Assembly (NCBI GenBank): GCA_027382625.1 | Contig: JAJKFJ010021960.1 | Span: forward strand, 1 to 64,000 | Origin: Tetmemena sp. SeJ-2015 | Lineage: Eukaryota; Ciliophora; Spirotrichea; Sporadotrichida; Oxytrichidae | DNA length: 64,000 nt | Direction of reading: 5' to 3' | In this document: one piece after another, positions 1 to 10,752 of the stretch | Numbering within the stretch: the stretch's first letter is position 1 | Layout: the number at the start of each line of letters is the position of its first letter | Notes under the pieces: generated by a model | What the model was told of the DNA's origin: nothing | What the model saw: only the letters and a program-made list of their open reading frames with translations | The model's database searches: none | Program-made: the position numbers and the translations under genes

Positions 1-177
1 GCGGAGCTGTTGAGCCTCTGAGGCATTCTCATTTTTAAAATTTATATAAATATTAGGTCTGTTATATATTATTAAATGAAATGCGGAGTGTCGCACACCA
101 ATTATCGAATAGATTAATTATAACAGCAGAGTCTGATTAAGTTTTAATAATTTAAGGATATAATTTTTATTATTTGA

Positions 178-1240
178 GAAAATGCCTTCTGCACCACGAG
201 ACTGCCACGGATGGAATCGCTGAGGCATGCATTCCGCTCTTCGTTATCTACAACTTGACGAAAGGTAAGTATTTCAGCTTCACCGAATTCTTAAGCTTAT
301 CAAGCGAGTAGGGCTTTACATCTCGGACTGGGATTTTCCTTGGGCAAGCTTTACGTCCACACGCTGAGCTGTATCTGAGAAGGGTGCAATGATATTGGGT
401 GCTCTCGAAATGCCACTTAGGCTTCCCAGCCTTTGTCTTATCACCCAATTTTGCAAGAATTATTGGGCTGATAATTTCAAAGCCATGCATCGATGTTGGT
501 GATTTGGTCTCGCATTATGTGAAGATGGTTTTTTGAGTTCTCACTCACGCTGATTGAGATAATTCCTGGATATGGTATGAGTGGAGCTTCGCATTTCGAA
601 ATGAGAATTGCTGGGACCGCTTCTGGTGTCTAGAGCTCATCTACATTAGCCACCTCAAGTGTAGCTTTTAAAAAAATACAAACAGGGATTAAAAATGAAT
701 GGGTTACCTGGATGTTTTCCGATCACGATCAGAAATTGAGAGCAGGGTTGAATGATTCTATTTCGCTTTGGATACTGATGAAGTCAAGCAGTCCTGAGAA
801 CTAGAGGACTCTGCTGCGGTTCCATAAATTTGACTTGACCCTTACGCTACGCTCTTTTGAAGTATGTGAATCTTGAGTTGTTACCCGCTGATTTGAAAAG
901 AAGGTAAGAGTGCTCATCCCCAAGCAATCTTCGCAGCAATTCACGAGTTGTGAGAAGGGTCAAAGCTCCAACAACTATCCGAGTTTTTGAGTTCTCCTTT
1001 CACCCATCAGAATGAGTTACTTGAAGATAGAGTTTCTATCTTGTTTTCAGCATGATAAACGGGCAAGCTGAGAGGTCATTGGAGAGGCTGACTGTACACT
1101 CATGAATACCTCCCTCGATGATAATTCTGTTGATGCGATTTGTCGAAGTCGTTGGCAAAGCTTTCGCTCTGATTCGATAATCATACATTGGCTTGCGATA
1201 GTCTTCGTGTGCATGATAAATGAATCAGAGAAAGTTTGTG
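178..1240 (-). pseudogene. Minus-strand coding-like block, unknown protein
   Basis: GC content is clearly higher than in the surrounding DNA. Read on the minus strand with TAA/TAG as Gln, several long open stretches follow one another. From about 1240 down there is a stretch containing TTSTNRINRIIIEGG and later VVGALTLLTTRELLRR. A second runs from about 655 to 490 and contains EVANVDELQTPEAVPA. A third runs from 490 downward, starts MHGFEIISPIILAK and is Lys/Cys-rich. Two GT...AG intervals look like introns (a good candidate lies near 662-706), but TGA codons and frame changes remain. It may be a split or decayed gene. I do not recognise the family. It abuts the truncated array copy at 1.46 kb, so the junction between them is probably a rearrangement. 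Confidence 0.4.
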
Positions 1241-1457
1241 AAGGCTTCTATTTTGTATGAATAGTAAATTTAAGAATGCATATACGATAAAGTAAGATAA
1301 TATAACTCACTATAAATCGAAAAGCTTGAATATTCAGATTCTTGCCAATTATAGATAATGATTATTTTAAAAATTTGCAAATTCAATAGCAATTTAATAA
1401 TATTACATATCAATTGCATTTATCTTAATGGAAATTAAAAATAAAGTTAAGCAAATT
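1241..1457. other. AT-rich junction segment
   Basis: No gene seen. It separates the minus-strand GC-richer block from the first family exon. In intact copies this position is the IES between the fifth and sixth C-terminal membrane blocks, so the segment may be the remaining right half of that IES. Confidence 0.4.
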
Positions 1458-2340
1458 AAATTTGTCTGCAAGTGATAAGTTGCAGCATGTTTTGTTTTTA
1501 GTCTTTCATCGAAGATCCTGCTATTGTTACACAAATAGGAAATATAATGATTATACTTACTTGCTTCAACATATTTTCTAATATGATAGTCATCTTAAAA
1601 ACCTAAGTAAATATTTCTAATAATATTTAAACCTCCTACCCAGCAATGAAAGCAGTCATTAAATCTCTAATCGCAAAAATAAAAACTATGGCTCTTAAAA
1701 AGAAGAGAGCCAAACTTTACCAAAATGAGGAAAAAAATAATTTAGTAACTGAAAATTAAAAAAATGAAGAATAGATGCAATTTCCCCAACATAAAGCATT
1801 TAAATTTAGAAATAGGGCCTTAAAATTCGATAGACAAGAATAGCTAGATAAGAGCCTTGAAATTTAGTAAGATTGCTCTAATGAAGATATGACTTTGACT
1901 GCTCTAGAAAATTCTCAAAATAGCATCTTTTCAAAAATAAATTATGCAAAGAGTAAAATATCACTTTTATATACTTTTTTTTGTAACAATCATCAAGAAT
2001 ACAACTAAAGGAACCCAACAATAATTTACTATTTTATAGAGCTTTTGATTATGAATGAGGATGCACAATTTAATCATGAACAATTCGAGAAGGATTAAAA
2101 GTTAACTTTAAGGTTTAAAGTACCTAGAAAATCTTCGAAGAAGAAGAAGAAAAAGCACAAGCTCATATCAAAATTTTCTCTCTCTAGTGGTTTGGATTTT
2201 CAATAAGAAAATCAATCTCTAGGGAACAAAATAGATAATGTCGGCTACAGACAAGATAATTACATTTAGTAGATGAATTGAACACATAAAATCAACTCTC
2301 AATCAATAGATTTTGTAGAAGATTATGGGAAAAAAATATT
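1458..2340 (+). pseudogene. Copy 0: 5'-truncated C-terminal end of the array gene
   Basis: Only the last blocks of the tandem family are present. The first carries the membrane block with motif CSMFCFQSFIEDPAI (about 1463-1610). Next, after a short IES, comes the block starting SYPAMKAV (about 1632-1980). Last is a basic tail containing FNHEQFEKDQKLTLRF (about 2035-2335). The short IES lies between two AAACCT repeats (about 1603-1608 and 1630-1635); removing it restores the frame seen in the other copies. All upstream exons are missing and unrelated minus-strand coding sequence takes their place. This is either a deletion/rearrangement relic or a copy whose other segments lie outside the window. 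The tail has a longer Lys run (KSSKKKKKKHK) than the other copies. Confidence 0.7.
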
Positions 2341-3366
2341 AATTTAAAATATTATTTATTGGAGAATATTAATCAATAACAATGTGGTATTAATTTACTT
2401 TATATTATTTTTGCGGTTTCAATTATCTCAAAACCAATAAAGAAACAATTCTGGCTTTTTAATAAGCTAATTTTCTTAATGTTAAGGTTGATTAATTTAA
2501 TAACCTTACAAATGACATGAGCAAACTTTCTTAATAAACATTATCAATTTGTAAGAAAATTTATTTAAATTGGAAGTTAAGAAGACATTTTATCAATAAA
2601 TATATTATTTTTGAGAATTTAGAAATTCCAAATTTCTTTAATTAATTTTAAATACAAGTAAAAATATAATTTGTTTCCAGAATAAATTGTGATAAAATTA
2701 AATGCAAGACAAATGATTTCTGATTGAAATACGTGTTTTTAGTAAAATAATAAAAAAATTTATAATTACCTTTTTATCTGAATTTTATATTTGTTTGATT
2801 TTCAGACAGTTCAAAATTCCATTCCAAAAATAGTGTTTACTAATCCTCTTTAATATTCATCATACAAACTAAATTGAAATAAATATTAGAAATCATATAG
2901 TAAAATACTTCACTTTCTGAAATAGGCAGATTAACATCTAGTTTAAATATTCAATCAACTCATGAATAATTTAAATCTCTTCATAAATTTAAGAATTTAA
3001 AAAAGGAAATAAAGATATTTTTCTCCCTATCTTATGAACATAAATGCGTTCTTATAGTCATGATATTAATCAAAATTAATAATAATCTATATTCATACGA
3101 ACCATTTTAATTTGAATTTCCAGAAAAAAATTTTCTAAATAATCATCTTTAATTTTTTCATTTAAATTATAATAATTTTTCAATTGAAACCCAATTATTA
3201 TCAAGTGATATTTATCAGATAATAAAGGTGGTAGTCTAAAAATTTATCATCTCTTATCATTTGCCTTTATTGGGAGTAGATTTAAATAATAGTAGATTAA
3301 TCTTGTCATTTTTTTAAAGTTCTATTAATTAATATTCCGTGATCAAAGTATATTAATTATATATAA
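2341..3366. other. Intergenic spacer, copy 0 to copy 1
   Basis: About 1 kb of AT-rich DNA. I see no conserved block or recognisable RNA gene. The last 15 bases before the copy 1 ATG share the TATATAAATG type context with the other copies. Confidence 0.5.
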
Positions 3367-3491
3367 ATGACTTGGCGTTAATTTACCCTAGATAGAACTG
3401 CATCGAATTAATTAATAGCAGCGGGAAACCGCCCCTTAAAAAAATTGGCATCAGCATCGATTTTATTGTTCCTCTTCTTATTTCTATTTGG

Positions 3492-3521
3492 GTAGCATTT
3501 AATGAAGCTTTAATTTTTTAG
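3492..3521 (+). other. 30-nt intron 1, copy 1
   Basis: It starts GTAGC and ends TTTTAG. Exon 1 (125 nt) leaves phase 2, and the join gives Gly followed by the conserved exon 2. The same 30-nt intron sits at the same codon in copies 2, 3 and 5 (16202-16231, 27322-27351, 45863-45892). Confidence 0.9.
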
Positions 3522-3698
3522 ATCTTACCAAGTTTTGGGCTAAATTTGCTTCGATGGGAGGATCTTTCCACTTTTATTTGGGACAAAGGTGGCAGCTGCT
3601 ACCCTTAAAAATACTCAATTCGCTTGCTTGGATTTTTCTGATGTTAATGAGTTGGCCCTAGGAGGACAAACATAAAATACCGATTTTTATTCTGGCTC

Positions 3699-3750
3699 TA
3701 TTCTTAAAATTTAATTTTATAAAAATTCATTTTTGTCCATAAAATTCGAA
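3699..3750 (+). other. IES, pointer TA, copy 1
   Basis: TA repeats at 3699-3700 and 3751-3752 bound a 52-bp AT-rich segment that lacks a GT start. Removing it joins exon 2 (ending SGS) to TWSNPRPLIIV in frame. The equivalent segments at 27529-27582 and 46070-46123 (both 54 bp) behave identically. Confidence 0.9.
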
Positions 3751-3787
3751 TACTTGGTCAAATCCTAGACCACTGATCATAGTCTAA

Positions 3788-3835
3788 GATAAAAAGAAAT
3801 ACAACAAAATTTTAATTATATATATGATAAAGGAG
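3788..3835 (+). other. IES, pointer GATAAA, copy 1
   Basis: A direct GATAAA repeat at 3788 and 3836 flanks a 48-bp segment. Excision gives IIVQDKGG continuing to KFGKVFD. In copy 5 the same site uses GATAA (46161-46208, also 48 bp). In copy 3 the pointer has shrunk to GA and the segment to 26 bp (27620-27645). Confidence 0.9.
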
Positions 3836-4251
3836 GTGTGGTTAAATTCGGAAAAGTTTTTGACCTAGTAGCAAACAACATGATAAATATTAATTTTAAA
3901 TTAGACTAAATTTATTAAAATATATTTAAGATAAAGATAAGTATAAATATTTGTTCAACTCTTATAAAATCTATAGATAAAAGTCAAAATAAAAGAACAG
4001 CAATTATATAGTAACGATAAGATCTATATGGGATATTAAGATATCATATAATTTACAAGTAAAAATAATTTTTAATACTTTTTGATAATATGGATTCATC
4101 TTCATAATATGAAATATTTTGAAGCTGAACAACTCTTTATTTTCTCAAATTTATTACTGTTCTGCTATAATAATTAATTGATTGTGGAAATAAAATACTC
4201 TCATGACTATAAGATAATAATCGGCCCTATTTGATAATCTAACTCCCTGCT

Positions 4252-4271
4252 CCATTTATAATATTTATTAT
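4252..4271 (+). other. 20-bp IES, pointer CCAT, copy 1
   Basis: CCAT at 4252-4255 and 4272-4275 surrounds a nearly palindromic A/T core. Removal restores the SIAFLDSSSGALIKY reading. It corresponds to 16887-16904 (18 bp, CCAT) in copy 2 and 46955-46971 (17 bp, TCC) in copy 5, and is absent from copy 3. Confidence 0.9.
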
Positions 4272-5463
4272 CCATTGCATTTTTAGATTCTAGTAGTGGG
4301 GCACTTATCAAATATGTCCAAGTCAATGACGCTGCACCTTTTTCGATACCTTCATCTCTTTATTCTTAAATAAAACATTGTAATTTTATTAATAACTTCA
4401 AATAAATTATTCATTTCTTTTACTAACATATTTGAATGCCATATAAAAAAAATATTTGCAATAAATGGATGGTCTTGGGTCAATTTGGTTCTCGTACAAT
4501 CAAACCTTTCCGACAAAATAACTATAATTTATGGTAAATTTTTTTTTATAATAAAAATAAACTAAATACTTTACAAAAATATTTATGAAACTTTGAGAAA
4601 ATTAAATTGGATATAAAACAATCCAAGATCTTTAGTTTGTTATAAATCCAATAAAAATATATGAAAATCCTTTTTAATATGCTTAAATTTGTTTATCAGC
4701 GAGTTTATTCTCTCAAATTCTAAAAATCCAAATGTCTAAATTATTTAATTTTATGCACTAATAACTTCTGAACTGAACACTCCAAAACTATTGCAATGAT
4801 ATAAATTCTTAGAAATCTTTTTACATGGATTTATAATTATTCAAAATGGACGTGCTTTTTCTGCAAATCCCATATAATTTATTTTATATTTTTTCAATAA
4901 TTCCAATATAAAATAAGTGAGAATTCATCTACAAAAACTTCATTAAAAAATAATCTTATATTCAAAATATTAGCATTCTTATAATTGTAAAGTAGAATAA
5001 TTTTCAAAGAACTCATTTTGTTTTAATTAAGTTTAAAATGATTTAAAGAATACTGATCATAAATCTTAATGAAAATTTTTTAAATGTTTCGAATATTTGT
5101 TAAATTCTTATTCTTTGTATTTATTTTATCATTTAACTAAGGTTTAAATTCAGGCACAAAGATTTCTACAATTTTGAAATTAGACTATGTTGGGATTGGG
5201 AGTGCAACCTCTCTATCCTCCTCCTTTTAATTCAGACTCGGCTCTCTATATTTTCAAAATAAATAAATATATAAAGAAAATATGAAAAATATTCAAATTT
5301 GCTTTAAATCCATTAATTTGAGAATAGCAAAGCTACTCAATGAAATACTATAAAAATGGAGTCACATCTGATCAGCTGATTATTTCATTTATGGATGAAA
5401 ACTTTAACCCCTTTCCATTTGGAATTTTCAGCATTAATCCAACAAGTTAAGCTGTCTCCTGGG

Positions 5464-5488
5464 TCAAGAAATTTATTTTAATCTTCTA
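5464..5488 (+). other. 25-bp IES, pointer TCAA, copy 1
   Basis: TCAA at 5464-5467 and 5489-5492. Removal joins SWV to NNGYSIYD. Equivalent small IESs at this codon in copies 2, 3 and 5 use shortened pointers (TC, TCA, CA). Only about 22 bp of coding sequence separates it from the next IES. Confidence 0.8.
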
Positions 5489-5505
5489 TCAATAATGGCT
5501 ATTCA

Positions 5506-6213
5506 ATTTATTTTTTCATTTGCAATTATTAAATTACAAAGCTAAAATTTATATCTCCTCCAATTAGCAACTAAGATTACTTGGAGTTAAACGATGGATT
5601 AAATTACTATGATCAATGTCTTGTGAGAGGAAATATCTCATAAGACTTTATAGTTTTTAAATCCTCTTAGGAGTGCTATGAATATGCCTTAGAGGTGCGC
5701 TTAGATTAGGTGAACCTCAAAGCTGTACGAGACAGTTGTCTTTCAAAGAGTAAAGCGCTTGTCCAAGATTGCAACTTTTATTGAATAATTTAGGTACCAA
5801 TAAGGAGAAATAAAAGCAATTTAAATCGTTAAATATTTAAGGGTAAGATCTAATATAATCGTACTACCTAGCCTAGATGGCTCATCCAATGTGGAAGTCT
5901 AGTTAGAGTTTGAGCTTTGGTAATTTTCCACATCAAGTGATTAAATAGGTGTTAAATAAAACCGCTGAATTTCTTAATAAAAATTGGAGGCTTTCGCCAT
6001 TTTTAACCGCAGTTTTTTAACCTTCTGTGACTTAGCCATTTGCGCCTTCTCGCTTTAAAATATTGAAAAATCAAATAGCCTTGCCATTTTTAAGAGTTTT
6101 TTCACTAGCTGGCAAGTGAGGACGCTATAATAAATTGCTTATTGAGTTTCGAGTGTTTTTTATTTATACCCAAAGTGTTTTATTTATTATCGATAGATCC
6201 TTAATCATATTTC
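5506..6213 (+). other. 708-bp expanded IES, pointer ATTTA, copy 1
   Basis: ATTTA at 5506-5510 and 6214-6218. Joining gives GYSIYDIDAIP, exactly as in the paralogues. At the same codon the IES is only 14 bp in copy 3 (29577-29590) and copy 5 (47957-47970), with the same ATTTA pointer. It is 12 bp in copy 2 (17859-17870, TTTA). The copy 1 version has therefore gained about 690 bp, including an unrelated open frame at 5575-5784. Confidence 0.85.
5551..5784 (+). CDS. Open frame inside the expanded IES, unknown protein fragment
   Basis: Ciliate-code open frame ending in TGA at 5782-5784, with at least 70 codons from about 5551. It contains DYLELNDGLNYYDQC, SSQECYEYALEVR and SCLSKSKALVQDC. Residue use (Cys, Asp, Glu, few poly-Asn/Lys runs) and local GC are more coding-like than the flanks, and no Met start is obvious. 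It is unrelated to the surrounding gene. It could be an MDS of another gene nested inside this IES, or a decayed transposon piece. With a single stop codon in AT-rich DNA, length alone is not significant. Confidence 0.35.
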
Positions 6214-8491
6214 ATTTACGACATCGACGCAATCCCAAAATTATATAAATTTTATTGCAATGAAAGATATTAAATTGAAATAAATTATAATATTGAAATA
6301 GAGTCTAATAAATTTTAAAGAAAATTAAAATCTAAAGGTTCAAAGTTTATCATGGGTGAAATAAATATGAATTCATTCCCGCTAATTTGAAAAATGTTAA
6401 ATAAACCGTGTATATTCTACAGGCTTTTCTATTACAAGTAGGAATAGGTATGAAAGTTAGAATGTGCATTTAGCTTACTTTTAGATTTGTACTTGACAAT
6501 TTGAGTTTTAAATAGATCCAACAGTCTAATTTATTAGAGATAACTTTAGAGTAATATTTTCTCTTATTTCATTAATCCTCCTTTGATTGGCTAATAAATG
6601 TCCTTCACTTTGTATTCCCACCAATGATCATAATGCGGCATGTCCGTCAAGTAGACCTTTCGCTTGATAATCTCTTTTTGAATTGTTCCCAAAAAAGTTT
6701 TGGGCAGCTGAAAATCATGCTCATCCACTGCTAGCCATTAAATATAATTTGCAATTATTTGGGAATTAATTAAACTCAGTCTTATAATTAAGAGTCGCTA
6801 CATTTTATCAAATTAGACAATCACACAATCTTATTTGACTTATATTTGTAATTTTATTTTAGAAAAGAGAAAATTAAAGAAAATATCCATATTATTTTTA
6901 AGGGTATGAATATATGATAACGGAGACTACATCATGACTTGCGGAACAAATGGCAAAAACATTTTAGTTTCAATGTAAAATTTCCTTATAATAAGTAAAC
7001 ATTATAATAGTTTTGATATTGGAGCAGGAACAGACAACAGCTATACGAGAGGAATATCTTCTTCGAACTTCTACACCTGCGCAGATAAATTATTTTTAGG
7101 ATTGAAAGCTATCTCAAAGGACGTCTTTGTAGGATTATTATTCCATTGAACTTATAATAAATTGAATAAAGCTTTAAATTGAAATCGATGTTGATTTTAA
7201 AATTATTTTGGAGAATTTAAGGATTCTACATTGACAACGATTTGTTTAGGAGTATGTTTTCTACAAAGTAGACTGGACTACGGTTAAGACTTTCTCAGAA
7301 CTTTTACTTAGCGTCTTGCCATCTTAATTTACCAAACTACATCTCTACCAAGAGCTTCATAGAAATAATTCTATTAGAAGTTAAGATTTGCATTTACTTT
7401 TTAATTTTAATATAATTTGTATCTGTAAAGTAAGTATATAAGCAAATTGTATTTATAATTTTAAATTAAAAAAAATTATTTTTATTTTTTTTAAAATAAA
7501 TTTTTTGTTTTTTTTTGAAAAGTTTTTTATTTAAATTGAGCTACATAAAGTCAGAGCTGAATGGCTACTTTGTTTTTTTTTTTTTTTTCAAATTGTAGGA
7601 GGAATAAAAGAAAGTAACGCATAATCACTTAGTTCCAATAGTTTTATTGGATTCGTAATGTCTAATAGACCAGAAAATACTTGCATTAAAAATTTTGCAG
7701 CTACATTAACCGCTATCCAGATTTTACAATTTTCAATTATTCTTAAAACCTAATTTTTTTATTATAGCTCATACTAAAGAGCACCTTTGCCAATTTAGAT
7801 TAGGTTAAAAGGTTTTAGAAATTTAATTCTCAAAATAAATATCTCTGAGGCTTATTGACATTCCCCTTAATCATTTAAATTTAAGATTAAAGACGAAATT
7901 TCCTGCATATTTTTATCGCATCTCCAAAAATGAATTACTTTTTGTTACAAAACTATAATTTTTAAGACCAGTAAGTTATTAATTGCTAATTTGTAATTTT
8001 AATTAATCATGATTTACATTACACTTAGCATTAAATAATATATTGACTTCTTATCTACCTTTTATGCCTACTCTGGATCTTTTATAACTACATATACTAT
8101 AACACCAGAAGTAACAACTCTCTCTAAAAATAATTTATATTCTTTGATTATCGTTAGCCCCATCCCCAATTTATTAGATTTAGATTTTACTAACAATATT
8201 TTTATATTTCTTTAGAGTAAACGTTAAATTACATTATTACTTATATCGATGAATTGGTTAAACATGTCACATTTTTTTAATATTATAAAATTTCAAATTA
8301 GCTTAAATATTCAGATTGATAGAAATATACTTTTAAAGTTATTTCAAATACAGATCCTCGACTGTAAGAAATGCAGATACAATGACCTTAATCTTAAATT
8401 CGATCTATCTAAATTAAGTTAGATTCATCAAATCTAAACAAAGCGCAACAAATATATTATTAAATTAAAATCATATTTTTAAATAATTAAA

Positions 8492-8830
8492 ATGGAGTTG
8501 CAACTTCGTGTCAGTTGAAATTTCAGAATCACCCCTGATCTGAAACTTGTTCGATAGCTTATTAAAAATTTAAAATTAGTTTCCCCTTTAATCATCTTCT
8601 AGCACCTCTCAGAGCAGATATGACTCACGCTACCTTTATCATCTGCATAATCTTCATTAACTTGTGTCGTTATATTTTTGCTACGTCCCAAAAAATTTCA
8701 AGGTAAAAGTTCAAATTTATTAATCAAAGTCTAAAAATTATTTAAATGGACACACTTCAACTCCCCTAACTTTCTCCGTTTCATTTTAATTCTCTTTTTT
8801 TAATTAAATTCTCAGCTATAATATTTGCGA
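8492..8830 (+). repeat. Repeat shared by copies 1 and 5 inside the same IES interval
   Basis: This segment, beginning around GAGTTGCAACTTCGTGTC, recurs at 50403-50765. It lies in the same interval between corresponding ectodomain blocks. In copy 5 the plus strand is open from an ATG (MESCNFVSVKIKD...); in copy 1 the frame is broken. It is not part of the predicted product. It was either inherited from a common ancestral gene or is a mobile piece. Confidence 0.6.
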
Positions 8831-10437
8831 GGATATAAATTTCATAAAATGATTATTAAAGGAAATAATTTTGCATAAATTAGATACTTCAACTGTTAAT
8901 GGATCAAATGATTTTTAATTTATTTATTAATTTATTAATTTTCCCAATTTTTTTTTTAAAAATTTAAGTTAAATTTATAATAAGCAGCATTTATTTATTT
9001 TCAATTTAAAAATATTAAAATATCCTACCAAGATGCACTAATCCCGTTAACCTAGTTTAATCTACAGGAGCGCCTCAAATATTTAACTATTTTATCACAG
9101 CCACAACTCTTGAATACGATCAGCCTTCATTTTATCGTCCAGGGACTTGCTCTGACGGTAAAATTATCTACGCTTTTTTATTTACACAGCATTGAAATCC
9201 GCATAAAAGATAAACAATTTAGAATAAGTTGTTTTAGATAAATTTTTTATATTAAGATGTTCTTTTCTCTATTTTGTTTGGCCGACTCATATAGCTGGCA
9301 AAAAGATATTTAAAAATCTTTGTAAATTAATCCGGATATATTTAACCCTCAAATTCCATTATACCCAGTTGAAGCAACTTCTATTTTCTAAAATTGAAAT
9401 TTAAGATTGCAGTTAACTATCTAATAAACGATTTAAGTCATTTATAAATGCAACTTCTATTCTATCTTATAATTGCTATATTATTTTGTTAGTTTTGGGA
9501 TTTGTATTCATACAAAACCTTAACGGAGTGGATGCAAATTTTATATTTATACTACTACTCCAAATGAGCAGGCACTACCAAGCTGGGTCAAATTCAATAC
9601 AACATCTTTGCAGCTGTTTATATAAACAGATGACTTCGTGAACTATGTCACCTACAAAGATTTTGTAGTTATGATCAAAGGTTATATAGGCTCAATGCCT
9701 AGCGTAAATGCCAACCAAACTATAATATAGATGAGAGATTAATCTAAATAGATAATTTGTTAAAATAATAAAATGGATTTTGTAACATCAAAGTTTTGAA
9801 AAATTGCTATATAACAAGCTGTTAAATTGTAATGCTCTTTCAATGGACAATAAATTCTCAACTTCATAAATTAAATAAAGAATTAAATTTTTACTTTATA
9901 ATTAAATACAGGAACCAAATTTTGGCAATATAAATCTAATTTGATTTTAAACTGTGTCTGTAACATTACAAATAGAATGTACTGGGGCAACTTTTATATT
10001 TTCTTTGTTGAGCTTCGATTAGGTCTCAAAAACAGGAATAAATTTAATTTAGTTTAATTACGAATAATTAATTCAGATTATCTTTAAAAAGATTTTTCTT
10101 TTTAAAATTCAAATTAATTGCACACAAAAACTATGTTTTTATAATTTTTAGATATTTTTTGAAAGATTAAATTTTACTTCAATCGTTAACTTAAATTTTT
10201 GTAATTTTCTAATAAAAATGAGAGATAAAAATATTTTAAGAACTAATATTTAAAAGAGATATTTAGAATTTTATAAAAAGTCATTTTATTTAAGAATAAG
10301 TACTCTTGTAATGAATACAGGAATGAAGGCGATACCTTTTCCTGCATACACACCTAATACAGCAATAATTTAAATGAAAATAGTAAATAATAAGCCATTA
10401 ATTTTTGTTAGATAAAATTTAAGATAGGCATATAAAA

Positions 10438-10752
10438 ATGAGAATTATTAGAAGGATTTTTAAATTTTAGTATGAGTGGATAAAATTATTCAATTAGGAA
10501 GGAGCCCTCGGTGAAGAGATTCTTAATCTGCAAAACCCTGAACCAAGAATTAGGTCACAAACTTCTGGCTAAGATAACTATTTTTACAGATCTACTTTAG
10601 AAAAACTCCAAGGTAATTGTTACTTAAATTTTAATGCTTTAACTAATGGCACTAAATTCAACAATAAATTTAACTCTTCAACTGCTCAAGTTATTTAAAG
10701 TTAACATATTTTATTCAGTTAGTTATCTAATTCATTAAATTCTACGCTTTGA
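10438..10752 (+). CDS. 104-codon ORF inside copy 1 insertion, unknown
   Basis: ATG at 10438, TGA at 10750-10752, TAA/TAG read as Gln. It begins MRIIRRIFKFQYEWI, has a central part with NLQNPEPRIRSQTSG, and an Asn/Ser-rich end. It lies between two halves of a conserved ectodomain block (10295-10375 and 10755-10800), in a different frame from the host. Copies 2, 3 and 5 have no such segment there. A basic N-terminus and mixed residue use suggest real coding origin. A chance ORF of this length is possible in a one-stop code, so confidence is modest. The function is unknown. Confidence 0.35.

Noticed and set aside
248..490. 80-codon standard-code ORF on the minus strand
   Set aside because: It is one open piece of a longer minus-strand coding-like block; its TAG end is read through in the ciliate code, so it is not a separate gene.
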